Of a stretch of DNA of 6,031 nt, positions 1 through 5,959 are shown in pieces. Position numbers and translations under genes: made by a program. Positions within the stretch are counted from its first letter, which is position 1, and each line of letters begins with the position of its first letter. The notes beneath the pieces were generated by a model. It was not told where the DNA came from and did no database searches. It saw nothing but the letters and a program-made list of their open reading frames with translations. This DNA is from JAFAHZ01 sp035656415 (lineage in GTDB: Bacteria; Vulcanimicrobiota; Vulcanimicrobiia; Vulcanimicrobiales; Vulcanimicrobiaceae): assembly GCA_035656415.1 (NCBI GenBank), contig DASRSM010000117.1:1-6031 (forward strand), in the 5' to 3' direction.

Positions 1-428
1 AGCGGAAGGAGCGCGAGCGACGCCGCCGTCGGATAGCATCCGGGATTGGCAACGAGCCGCGCTTGCGTGACAAGCTCGCGATTGAACTCCGTGAGCCCGT
101 ACGCCGCGTCGTTATCGAAGCGATAGTCGGCGGAGAGATCGATCACGCGCAGCCCCGCTGCCAAAAATATCGGCACGACGGCTTTTGCTTCGCCATGTGC
201 ACCGGCTGCGATCACGACGTCGCCCGCGCGCGCGGCGACCGCGACGCTGCCGGGTTCGGTAAAACGCAGACCGGTCGTCCGCAGCAACGGAAAATGATCG
301 GCGACGAGCTCGCCGGCGTGGCTGCGGCTCTCCAGCGCGCCGATGCGAACGTGCGGATGTGCGAGCAGGTAGCGAATCGCTTCGGCTGCGGCGTAACCGC
401 TCGCGCCCCAGACGTGGACGCACGTCAT
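1..428 (-). CDS. argC: N-acetyl-gamma-glutamyl-phosphate reductase, N-terminal part
   Basis: ArgC reduces N-acetylglutamyl phosphate with NADPH to the semialdehyde, the third step of arginine synthesis, in the cytosol. The gene leaves the window at its left edge; 142 residues of the roughly 340 usual for the family are visible. Seen in the translation: an N-terminal dinucleotide-binding loop GASGYAA at residues 8-14, the block VIDLSADYRF at 95-104, and NPGCYPTA around 128-135, whose Cys131 is the expected catalytic cysteine. The third glycine of the usual GASGYTG loop is alanine here. The start is the ATG at 428-426, which overlaps the argH stop as ATGA, so translation is probably coupled to argH. 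It is the fifth gene of the minus-strand arg operon. The identification is secure; completeness cannot be judged. Confidence 0.95.
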   Translation of the reverse strand, partial: MTCVHVWGASGYAAAEAIRYLLAHPHVRIGALESRSHAGELVADHFPLLRTTGLRFTEPGSVAVAARAGDVVIAAGAHGEAKAVVPIFLAAGLRVIDLSADYRFDNDAAYGLTEFNRELVTQARLVANPGCYPTAASLALLP

Positions 429-1834
429 GCCGTGCCGCCGGCAAGCGCGGTGATTTCCTTTTGTATCGATGCGATCTGTGAAGCGACGTCGGCGGGATTG
501 GTCGAGCCGCTCGTGCGTTTGGCAACCACCGACGCTTCCGCATCGAGGGGCGCATCGAGTGAAGCGATGCCGCTTCGATCGGCGAGAACTCGTAAATCGC
601 CGCGGTCGATCGCGCGCCCTGCCGACTCGGCAAGCGCGACAACACTCCCCACCAACGCGTGCGCCGTGCGCGCCGTCACGCCGGCGCGAATGAGCGCGTC
701 GGAGAGATCGGTCGCGATCGTGTAGCCATCGAGCGCCTTACGCTCCATCGTCCTTGCGTCGAACGTTACCGTTGCAAGCGCTCCGCCGAACGCGTCCAAC
801 ACGGCATGCGCCTCTTCGACGATGCCGATGACCGCCGACTTCGTCTCTTGCAAGTCGCGCTGGTACGACGGTGCGAGCCCGCACAGTGTTGCCAGCGCGC
901 CGGCGTACGAACCGGTCAGTTTGGCGGCGTGCGCGCGCACGAGCTCGAAGGGATCGGGGTTACGCTTTTGCGGCAGTAAACTCGAACCGGTCGATGCGGC
1001 GTCGCCGAGACGCGCGTAGCCGTAGGCCGGCGTGCACCACGCGACGATCTCTTCGGCGATGCGCGACGCATCGATCGCGGAACGTACGCAAGCGTGCGCG
1101 AGATCGAGCGCCGCATCGCGATTGCCTATTGCATCGAGGCCGTTGCGCGACGGACGCGCGAACCCGAGCAAAGCCGCCGCGCGTGCGCGATCCAGCGGGA
1201 GATTGGAGCCCGCAAACGCCGCACTTCCAAGCGGACACGACGCCTCGGCGCCCGCTTTCACCGCGGCGAACCGATGCGCGGCGCGCACGAACGGCTCCGC
1301 CCAGGCGACGAACACGTAGGCCAACAGCACCGGTTGCGCGGGCTGGCGATGCGTGCATCCCGCAAGCAGCGTTCCGTCGTCGAGCGCGATGCGCGCCCGT
1401 ACGGCGAGCGCCGACGCGAGTTTACCGGCTTGACGGAGCGCGCGCACGGCGCGGTCGCGCACGTACATCAAGAGCGTCGTCGCAACTTGATCGTTACGGC
1501 TGCGTCCGGCGTGAAGCCGTTCGCCGGCGATGCCGGCCAGCGCGCGAACGCGCGCGTCGATCGCGCCGTGCACGTCTTCGGCACCGCTCGCACGGGCAAA
1601 CGCGGCGAACCGGCCATCGGCGATCTCGGCGGCGACGGTCTGCAACGCTTCGACGAGCACCGCGCCGTCCTCGCGGCTGATGATAGCACCGCCTACGAGC
1701 GCTTCCACGTGGCCCAGCGAGCATGCGACGTCGAAGGGCGCCAGCAGGAGATCGTCTTCCAGCGACGAGCCGAACGCTAAAAGCGCGGCATCGGGCGGCG
1801 TCGCAAAACGGCCGCCCCACTGAAGCGAGGTCAC
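425..1834 (-). CDS. argH: Argininosuccinate lyase
   Basis: ArgH splits argininosuccinate into arginine and fumarate, the last step of arginine synthesis; the family forms cytosolic homotetramers. The product has 469 residues, a normal length. Seen: the N-terminal LQWGGRF, EDVHGAID at 86-93, HAGRSRNDQVAT at 108-119, THRQPAQPV at 161-169 with His162 as the likely general acid/base, the mobile signature loop GSSLLPQKRNPD at 283-294 with the expected catalytic serine, and YQRDLQETK at 324-332. Several positions depart from the common pattern: LL replaces LM in the signature loop, HAG replaces HTG, and IGNRD (236-240) stands where V-S-D-R-D is usual. The catalytic His, Ser, Lys and Asn remain, so it is probably active. 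The start is a GTG at 1834-1832, chosen because the protein then begins just before the conserved WGGRF. It lies 4 nt after argG and shows no clear ribosome binding site. Confidence 0.96.
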   Translation of the reverse strand: MTSLQWGGRFATPPDAALLAFGSSLEDDLLLAPFDVACSLGHVEALVGGAIISREDGAVLVEALQTVAAEIADGRFAAFARASGAEDVHGAIDARVRALAGIAGERLHAGRSRNDQVATTLLMYVRDRAVRALRQAGKLASALAVRARIALDDGTLLAGCTHRQPAQPVLLAYVFVAWAEPFVRAAHRFAAVKAGAEASCPLGSAAFAGSNLPLDRARAAALLGFARPSRNGLDAIGNRDAALDLAHACVRSAIDASRIAEEIVAWCTPAYGYARLGDAASTGSSLLPQKRNPDPFELVRAHAAKLTGSYAGALATLCGLAPSYQRDLQETKSAVIGIVEEAHAVLDAFGGALATVTFDARTMERKALDGYTIATDLSDALIRAGVTARTAHALVGSVVALAESAGRAIDRGDLRVLADRSGIASLDAPLDAEASVVAKRTSGSTNPADVASQIASIQKEITALAGGTA

Positions 1835-1838
1835 GGCG

Positions 1839-3053
1839 TTATGCGTTCGCGAGCACGCCGGTGCGCGCGAACGCGCCGAGCGCCAATCCGTGCAGCGCGA
1901 TGAATCCGGTCGCTGCGCCGTGATCGAACTCGTCGCCCGCGCCGTAGGTAGCGAGCCGTTCGCGATACAGGCCCAACGGCGACGCGACGCCGCACGGCGT
2001 TGCCTGACCGTGATGCAGCTTCAGGCGCACGCGTCCGGTCATGCGTTCGGCGAAACTTCCGTTGAACGCATCGAGCGCATCGCGCAGCGGTTGCATCCAC
2101 AAGCCGTCGTAAATCAGCTCGGCATACTTCTGGTCGCAGATCGCCTTGAAGCGCAGTTCGTCGCGCGTAAGCACCATGCGCTCGAGCGCTTTATGCGCCG
2201 TAATCAGGGCGATCGCGCCCGGGCATTCGTAGACTTCGCGCGATTTCAAACCGACGACGCGGTCTTCGATGAGATCGATGCGGCCGACGCCGTGTTTCCC
2301 CGCGATGGCGTTGAGCTCGGCGACCAGCGCCGCGCCGCGCGACGCGCCGACGTACGGAACGTCGCCGTCGAACTCGATCACGATCTCGTCGGCAGCGCTC
2401 GGACGATCGTCGGACGCCGCGGTCCACGCATACGCATCTTCGGGCGGCTCGGCCCACGGATCTTCCAGCACGCCGGCTTCGATCGAGCGCCCCCATAAGT
2501 TCGCGTCGATCGAGTACGGCTTTTCCGCGGTATGTGAAACCGGGACGCCGTGCTCCCGCGCAAACGCGATCGCGTCGGGACGCGAGAGCGGCGACTCGCG
2601 TAGCGGCGCACGGCAGACGAGCGAAGGATCGAGCGCGCGCACCGAAACCTCGATACGCACCTGGTCGTTGCCTTTGCCCGTACAGCCGTGCGCCACGACC
2701 GTAGCGCCGTACTGGTGGGCAGTCTTCACCAGCAGCGACGCGATCAGCGGTCGCGAAAGTGCCGCCGAAAGCGGGTAGACGCCCTCGTATAGCGCATTTG
2801 CGCGCAGCGCCTTGAACGCGTACTCCTCGATAAAGTCGCTTTTGGCATCCACGAGCACCGCGTCGGACGCTCCAAGCGCCAACGCCTTCGTCCGAACGGC
2901 GTCGAGCGCGGATCGCGCGCCCGAACCGGCGACGGCGTCGCTCTCGCCGAGATCGACGGTCATGGCGATCGCCTCGTGTCCTTCGAGGATCAACTTCTTT
3001 AAAAGAACCGAGGTGTCGAGTCCGCCCGAATAGGCCAGGACGATCCGCGTCAT
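1839..3053 (-). CDS. argG: Argininosuccinate synthase
   Basis: ArgG joins citrulline and aspartate, using ATP, to form argininosuccinate, the step before ArgH. The 404-residue length is typical of the bacterial type. Seen: the PP-loop ATP site AYSGGLDTS at residues 7-15, a YPLSAALSRPLIA block at 93-105, AHGCTGKGNDQVR at 121-133 (nucleotide and aspartate/citrulline binding region), and YSIDANLWGRSIE at 180-192, followed by the EDPW and GLKSREVYECPGA blocks. No key residue appears to be missing. The ATG at 3053-3051 overlaps the argR stop as ATGA; an AAAGG tract about 12 nt upstream inside argR may help initiation, but coupling is the likelier mechanism. It ends with TAA 4 nt before the argH GTG. 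It is the third gene of the operon and follows its own regulator. Confidence 0.97.
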   Translation of the reverse strand: MTRIVLAYSGGLDTSVLLKKLILEGHEAIAMTVDLGESDAVAGSGARSALDAVRTKALALGASDAVLVDAKSDFIEEYAFKALRANALYEGVYPLSAALSRPLIASLLVKTAHQYGATVVAHGCTGKGNDQVRIEVSVRALDPSLVCRAPLRESPLSRPDAIAFAREHGVPVSHTAEKPYSIDANLWGRSIEAGVLEDPWAEPPEDAYAWTAASDDRPSAADEIVIEFDGDVPYVGASRGAALVAELNAIAGKHGVGRIDLIEDRVVGLKSREVYECPGAIALITAHKALERMVLTRDELRFKAICDQKYAELIYDGLWMQPLRDALDAFNGSFAERMTGRVRLKLHHGQATPCGVASPLGLYRERLATYGAGDEFDHGAATGFIALHGLALGAFARTGVLANA

Positions 3054-3520
3054 GCCGCTTGCGTACCTTTCAAATCGAGAAAGCGTTGCTTAAGGATCGG
3101 CATGTCGGTTGCCGAGCGCAGAATCACTAAAATCGTGTCGTCACCGCCGATCGTACCGAGTATCTCGGGCCACGCGGCTTCGTCGATCGCGGAGGCGACG
3201 GGCATTGCGGTCGCCGGCGGCGTCCGCAACACGATGAGGTTCACGCTGCCGTCGACCGACGTCACCAGCTCAGACATCGCGCGATGCAGCCGGCTGACGT
3301 AGTTGACCGCCGCGCTCGGCACGACGTACTTGAAGATTTCATCTCCTCGTTCCGATTTTATCGGGACTTTCACCAAACCGAGCTCCTTGATGTCGCGTGA
3401 AATCGTTGCTTGGGTAACGTCGAACCTTTGGCGCTGCAGGAGCGTGACTAACTCGTCCTGCGAGTGAATAGGTCGCGTTGCGACCAGCGTAAGGATCGCG
3501 CGTTGTCGTCGTTCTTTCAT
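3050..3520 (-). CDS. argR: Arginine repressor ArgR
   Basis: ArgR is the arginine-sensing regulator of this pathway. In the family, hexamers bound to arginine bind pairs of ARG boxes and repress biosynthetic genes. From the ATG at 3520 the protein has 156 residues, close to the usual 150. Seen: an N-terminal winged helix-turn-helix with the recognition segment VTQATISRDIKELGLVKV at about 35-52, a linker, and a C-terminal oligomerisation and arginine-binding domain with GTIGGDDTILVI at about 122-133 (usually GTIAGDDTI; the Asp pair is kept). An upstream TTG at 3538 would add six residues, but the ATG is preferred: GAGG lies about 9 nt before it and it overlaps the argF stop as ATGA. Its place inside the operon implies autoregulation through the boxes upstream of argF; that part is inference. 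Confidence 0.95.
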   Translation of the reverse strand: MKERRQRAILTLVATRPIHSQDELVTLLQRQRFDVTQATISRDIKELGLVKVPIKSERGDEIFKYVVPSAAVNYVSRLHRAMSELVTSVDGSVNLIVLRTPPATAMPVASAIDEAAWPEILGTIGGDDTILVILRSATDMPILKQRFLDLKGTQAA

Positions 3521-4500
3521 AGTGGGAGTCCTCGGCAATCGGTGAGCAGCGCTGCGAGCAGCGCTTTTTGGGCGTGCATGCGATTTTCGGCTTGATCGAA
3601 GACGGCACTGTTGCTCGCGTCGATGACCGCGTCTTCGACTTCCTCGCCGCGGTGCGCGGGCAGGCAGTGCATGAAGATCGCGTGCGGCGCCGCATACGAA
3701 AACAACTCGGCAGATACGGCGTACGGACGCAGCAGTGCGTCATTCTGCTCGCGATACCGCTCTTCGCCCATCGACGTCCACACGTCGGTATAGATTGCGT
3801 CGACGCCCCGGACCGCGCGAACCGGATTGCTGAACGCGCGCGCTTTGCCGCCCGACTCACGGCCGAGCCGCGCCAGATGCGCGAGATACGCTTCGCTGGG
3901 GCGATGCGTCGGAGGCGCGCCGAAATGTATCGTTCCGCCGAGCATGACGACCGCCTCACCCAGCGACGCTGCGACGTTATTGCGTCCGTCGCCGAGGTAG
4001 GCGACGCGCAGGCCGGCGATCTCGCCGAACTTCTCTTGCAGCGTGAGAACGTCGGCCAGGGCCTGACACGGATGCGCGGCAGCCGACAAGCCGTTCACGA
4101 CGGGCACCGATGCCGACGCAGCAAACCGCTCGAGCGGTTCGTGGGCGTGGGTGCGTACGACGATCGCGTCGACGTAGCGCGAGAGCACGCGCGCTGCATC
4201 TTCGGGTGTCTCCCGCGAGCCGACCATGAACTCCGCGCCCTGCGCGAAGAGGGTTTCGCCGCCGAGGTGGTTGGTCGCAACTTCGAACGAGACGCGCGTG
4301 CGCAGGCTGGGCTTCTCAAAGAGCAGTGCGACGGTGCGCCCGCGCAGCAAGCTCGCGTGCTCTGCCAGGGGACGACTTCTAAGGAAGGCCGCGAGCCGAA
4401 GTAGGCTCGCGAGCTCGGCCGGCGCGACATCGCTCACGGCCAGAAAGTGCCGGCCGTGAAGCTTTGATTTTGCCGCTAGGGGTGGCGCGAGTGCGTACAT
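3517..4500 (-). CDS. argF: Ornithine carbamoyltransferase
   Basis: ArgF makes citrulline from ornithine and carbamoyl phosphate in the cytosol; the family is trimeric. Length is 327 residues, slightly long because of about 15 extra residues before GRHFLAVSD. Seen: carbamoyl phosphate site FEKPSLRTRVSFE at 61-73 (the frequent STRT is SLRT), GLSAAAHPCQALAD at 137-150, DGRNNVAASL at 171-180, the ornithine-specificity loop WTSMGEE at 241-247, and HCLPAHRGEEVED at 278-290. The SMG loop and HCLP motif argue for ornithine rather than aspartate, acetylornithine or succinylornithine as acceptor. The only good start codon is the ATG at 4500; there is no GTG or TTG before the conserved core. No Shine-Dalgarno precedes it, and the sequence directly upstream is a candidate -10 element, so the message may be leaderless. 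It is the first gene of the minus-strand operon. Confidence 0.96.
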   Translation of the reverse strand: MYALAPPLAAKSKLHGRHFLAVSDVAPAELASLLRLAAFLRSRPLAEHASLLRGRTVALLFEKPSLRTRVSFEVATNHLGGETLFAQGAEFMVGSRETPEDAARVLSRYVDAIVVRTHAHEPLERFAASASVPVVNGLSAAAHPCQALADVLTLQEKFGEIAGLRVAYLGDGRNNVAASLGEAVVMLGGTIHFGAPPTHRPSEAYLAHLARLGRESGGKARAFSNPVRAVRGVDAIYTDVWTSMGEERYREQNDALLRPYAVSAELFSYAAPHAIFMHCLPAHRGEEVEDAVIDASNSAVFDQAENRMHAQKALLAALLTDCRGLPL

Positions 4501-4502
4501 GT

Positions 4503-4539
4503 TCTGTATATTTATGCATATGTCGCATAATTATGCAAG
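4503..4539. promoter_or_regulatory. Tandem ARG-box-like operators between argF and argB
   Basis: Two AT-rich imperfect palindromes stand out in GC-rich surroundings. Box 1 core is TGTATATTTATGCA (4505-4518); box 2 core is CGCATAATTATGCA (4524-4537), which contains the perfect 12-bp palindrome GCATAATTATGC (4525-4536). They resemble the ArgR operator core TGAATA-N2-TATTCA and its TGCATA variants known from other phyla, and their centres are 19 bp apart, close to the roughly two-turn spacing of ArgR box pairs. An argR gene in the downstream operon supports the reading. The boxes overlap every plausible promoter for both divergent genes, so bound ArgR could block argF-R-G-H-C and argB together. 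Binding itself is inferred. Confidence 0.75.
4509..4538 (-). promoter_or_regulatory. Candidate promoter of the argF-R-G-H-C operon
   Basis: Reading the minus strand, TTGCAT (4538-4533) could be a -35 element and TAAATA (4514-4509) a -10 element, with an 18-bp spacer. Transcription would then start close to 4502-4500, at or almost at the argF ATG, which fits the lack of a ribosome binding site. Both hexamers lie inside the ARG-box-like palindromes, so the match may partly reflect the operator sequence. Other -10 placements (for example TATACA at 4510-4505) are possible. Confidence 0.35.
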
Positions 4540-5332
4540 CCGTCTGGCCGAGCGGTTAATCGTGGTTAAGTACGGGGGCAACGCGATGCCCGCCAACGGT
4601 CCGGATCCGGTGTTGGCGGAGCTGGCCGAGCTTTGGCGCGCCGGCACCCCGATCGTCCTCGTGCACGGGGGTGGCCCGGCGATCGACGCGGCGCTTTCGG
4701 CACGCGGTATCGTGACAGAACGCGTCGACGGCTTGCGCGTAACCGATGCCGCCACGCTCGAGGTGACCGAAGCCGCGCTGTGCGGCACCGTCAATAAAGC
4801 GCTGGTCCGATCGCTGAATGTTTTGACCACGCCGGCAGTCGGCGTGAGCGGTCAGGACGGCGGCATGCTGATCGCCGACCAGATGCGCGCGACAAGCGGC
4901 GCCGACCTCGGATTCGTCGGAACCGTCGTGCGTGTAGAGACGCTGTTGCTGCGATCGTTACTCGCTGCCGGCTATCTCCCCGTTGTTGCGCCGTTAGCGG
5001 TGACGACTGACGGTGCGTATGCGCTCAACGTCAACGCCGATCTCGCCGCCGCGGCGATCGCCGGCGCGCTACGCGCACACGCCTTCGTCCAGGTAACAAA
5101 TGTCTCACACGTCCTACGCGATCCCAACGACGCGTCCTCGTGGATCGAACGATTGTCGCTAGCGGAAGCCGCCGATTTCTTTCACTCGTCAGCCTGTCAG
5201 TCGGGAATGAAACCGAAAGTTCAAGCCGCGATCGATGCAGTGGCGGCTGGATCGAAAGCCGCGTATGTCTGCTCCTCAAAAGTCCGTGCTATCAGCCGCG
5301 CACTCTCGGGAGAGAGCACCGTGATCGCCTGA
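4520..5332 (+). CDS. argB: Acetylglutamate kinase
   Basis: ArgB phosphorylates N-acetylglutamate with ATP, the second step of arginine synthesis, giving the substrate of ArgC. Seen: KYGGNAM (phosphate-binding lysine region) about 16 residues after the ATG at 4520, then VHGGGPAIDAALS, GLRVTDAATLEVTEAALCG, GVSGQDGG, LGFVGTV, NVNADLAAAAIAGAL and SGMKPKVQAAIDAV, the ordered landmarks of the family. From 4520 it has 270 residues. The start is uncertain. ATGs at 4499 and 4514 are in frame, but 4499 overlaps the argF start codon and the first codons are AT-rich operator sequence; the GTG at 4562 would put the lysine only three residues from the start. None has a convincing ribosome binding site. The N-terminus seems too short for the extra helix linked to arginine feedback inhibition in hexameric NAGKs, so the enzyme may be insensitive (inference). 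It is divergent from the other arg genes. Confidence 0.93.
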   Translation: MSHNYASRLAERLIVVKYGGNAMPANGPDPVLAELAELWRAGTPIVLVHGGGPAIDAALSARGIVTERVDGLRVTDAATLEVTEAALCGTVNKALVRSLNVLTTPAVGVSGQDGGMLIADQMRATSGADLGFVGTVVRVETLLLRSLLAAGYLPVVAPLAVTTDGAYALNVNADLAAAAIAGALRAHAFVQVTNVSHVLRDPNDASSWIERLSLAEAADFFHSSACQSGMKPKVQAAIDAVAAGSKAAYVCSSKVRAISRALSGESTVIA

Positions 5333-5358
5333 CGCGGGGCGGTCGCGAGAGCTGTGTC

Positions 5359-5376
5359 GCGTGGACTCGACCACGC
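5359..5376. terminator. Small hairpin after argB, possible weak terminator
   Basis: GCGTGG (5359-5364) and CCACGC (5371-5376) form a perfect 6-bp stem with a 6-nt loop, 26 nt after the argB stop. A second short pairing, CGCGA with TCGCG (5345-5349 and 5357-5361), overlaps it. No T-tract follows on either strand, so intrinsic termination is doubtful. It is the only stem of note immediately after argB. Confidence 0.25.
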
Positions 5377-5382
5377 AGCCGC

Positions 5383-5426
5383 CGATTCCCAATCAATCCG
5401 ACGCTCGTACACCGACTCCCAATCAA
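5383..5426. repeat. 14-bp imperfect direct repeat
   Basis: The unit CGAYTCCCAATCAA occurs at 5383-5396 and 5413-5426, with 13 of 14 bases identical (T or C at the fourth position) and a 30-bp period. It lies in the gap between argB and the broken HTH gene. In one minus-strand frame both copies read DWES, but that frame has no other sign of being a gene. The role is unknown; a protein binding site or a remnant duplication is possible. Confidence 0.5.
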
Positions 5427-5489
5427 AGCGCTGGGGAGCCGGATCGCTAGGCGGTTGGCTTAATGACTGGCTCGACCGCGGCAGCAATC

Positions 5490-5698
5490 TTAGTGCCCAA
5501 GGACCGTCAGGCTCACGCCCGCTGGAACACAGCTTTCGCGCCCCAAGCGCTCGAGCATTTCGTCCAAGAGTGCCTTTACGACGACGATCCGCTTCCTCTG
5601 CGACCGAGTCTGACGACGGGAAGCCGACCTGCGCGGATTTCATCGTAAGCCGTTTTGCCTCCGATTCCAAGGTTGCGCGCTGCTTCTTCCACGCTCAT
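5490..5698 (-). pseudogene. Excisionase-family (HTH_17/MerR-like) DNA-binding protein, frameshifted
   Basis: The first part, MSVEEAARNLGIGGKTAYDE then IRAGRLPVVRLGRR, is the short winged helix-turn-helix found in phage and element excisionases and in small plasmid or antitoxin-associated regulators. The frame then runs into GSGSSS and a stop at 5578-5576. In the -1 frame the missing second half appears as RIVVVKALLDEMLERL and continues to a TAA at 5492-5490. A tandem AG dinucleotide (plus-strand CTCT, 5596-5599) is the likely site: removing one AG gives LGRRKRIVVVKALLDEML and a 68-residue protein typical for the family. The ATG at 5698 is preferred because GGAGAG lies 9 nt upstream and the domain begins at once; an ATG at 5791 would add 31 Arg/Thr-rich residues of unfamiliar sequence. 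No integrase is next to it. It may be a true pseudogene, an assembly error, or a truncated 40-residue (or 71-residue) protein. Confidence 0.65.
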
Positions 5699-5707
5699 CG
5701 TTGCTCG

Positions 5708-5713
5708 CTCTCC
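5708..5713 (-). promoter_or_regulatory. Ribosome binding site deciding the HTH gene start
   Basis: On the minus strand GGAGAG lies 9 nt before the ATG at 5698. It is the best Shine-Dalgarno match for this gene and favours the shorter form over the upstream ATG at 5791, which has only AAGGA at about 11 nt. Confidence 0.5.
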
Positions 5714-5728
5714 GATCGGTAACCGATC
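5714..5728. repeat. 15-bp dyad upstream of the HTH gene
   Basis: GATCGGT and ACCGATC form a perfect 7-bp inverted repeat around a single central A. It sits directly upstream of the ribosome binding site of the HTH gene, where an autoregulatory operator would be expected. It could equally be a chance palindrome; if the ATG at 5791 is used, it lies inside coding sequence. Confidence 0.4.
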
Positions 5729-5847
5729 TTGCCGACGTCTCCTTGTTCTGAGCGGTGCGTCATCGATTGTAGTTGAATTGGTGGATTTCATGCTTCAGCT
5801 CGTCCTTCACTAACATTGTATCGAGAAGAACCGTGAATCTCCAATTC

Positions 5848-5866
5848 GTGTGCCACTTGTGTGCCA
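5848..5866. repeat. Direct repeat GTGTGCCA, 11-bp period
   Basis: GTGTGCCA occurs at 5848-5855 and 5859-5866, separated by CTT. The period of 11 bp puts both copies on the same face of the helix, as in arm-type or regulator binding sites. It lies about 150 bp upstream of the broken excisionase-like gene. Two copies of 8 bp are weak evidence. Confidence 0.35.
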
Positions 5867-5959
5867 GGAACAAGAAAGGCGGGCGCAGTTCAAGGTTCTG
5901 ATCGCACATAAGGTCCGAGTTTTTCCACCTTTTCTACGAACTGCACGCAACGGTTTGGA

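Noticed and set aside
871..1680. Long plus-strand open frame (269 codons) opposite argH
   Set aside because: The translation is dominated by Arg, Ala and Thr with no family motif and lies wholly antisense to a well-conserved argH; it is a GC-skew shadow.
1890..2498. Plus-strand open frame (202 codons) opposite argG
   Set aside because: Antisense shadow of argG without motifs of its own.
3568..4404. Long plus-strand open frame (278 codons) opposite argF
   Set aside because: It mirrors argF codons in the opposite frame, shows no recognisable domain and has no start signal; the opposite strand carries all OTCase motifs.
4499..4519. Longest possible argB N-terminus from the ATG at 4499
   Set aside because: It would overlap the divergent argF start codon, uses AT-rich codons unlike the rest of the gene, and coincides with the first ARG-box-like palindrome.
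5221..5670. Minus-strand open frame (149 codons) covering the argB 3' end and the HTH gene
   Set aside because: It overlaps conserved argB and the HTH coding frame in another phase. The DWES repeat inside it comes from the DNA direct repeat, and no domain is recognisable.
5354..5722. Plus-strand open frame (122 codons) antisense to the HTH gene
   Set aside because: Low-complexity Ser/Arg-rich translation with no family resemblance; the minus strand gives a clear HTH domain over the same bases.
5760..5909. 49-codon minus-strand frame ending MLVKDELKHEIHQFNYNR
   Set aside because: No properly spaced ribosome binding site, no known domain, and it overlaps the region just upstream of the HTH gene; too short to support.
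5841..5940. Possible tRNA or attachment site around GTTCAAGGTTC
   Set aside because: The GTTCAAG stretch suggested a T-loop, but no acceptor stem, anticodon arm or D-arm could be paired around it.
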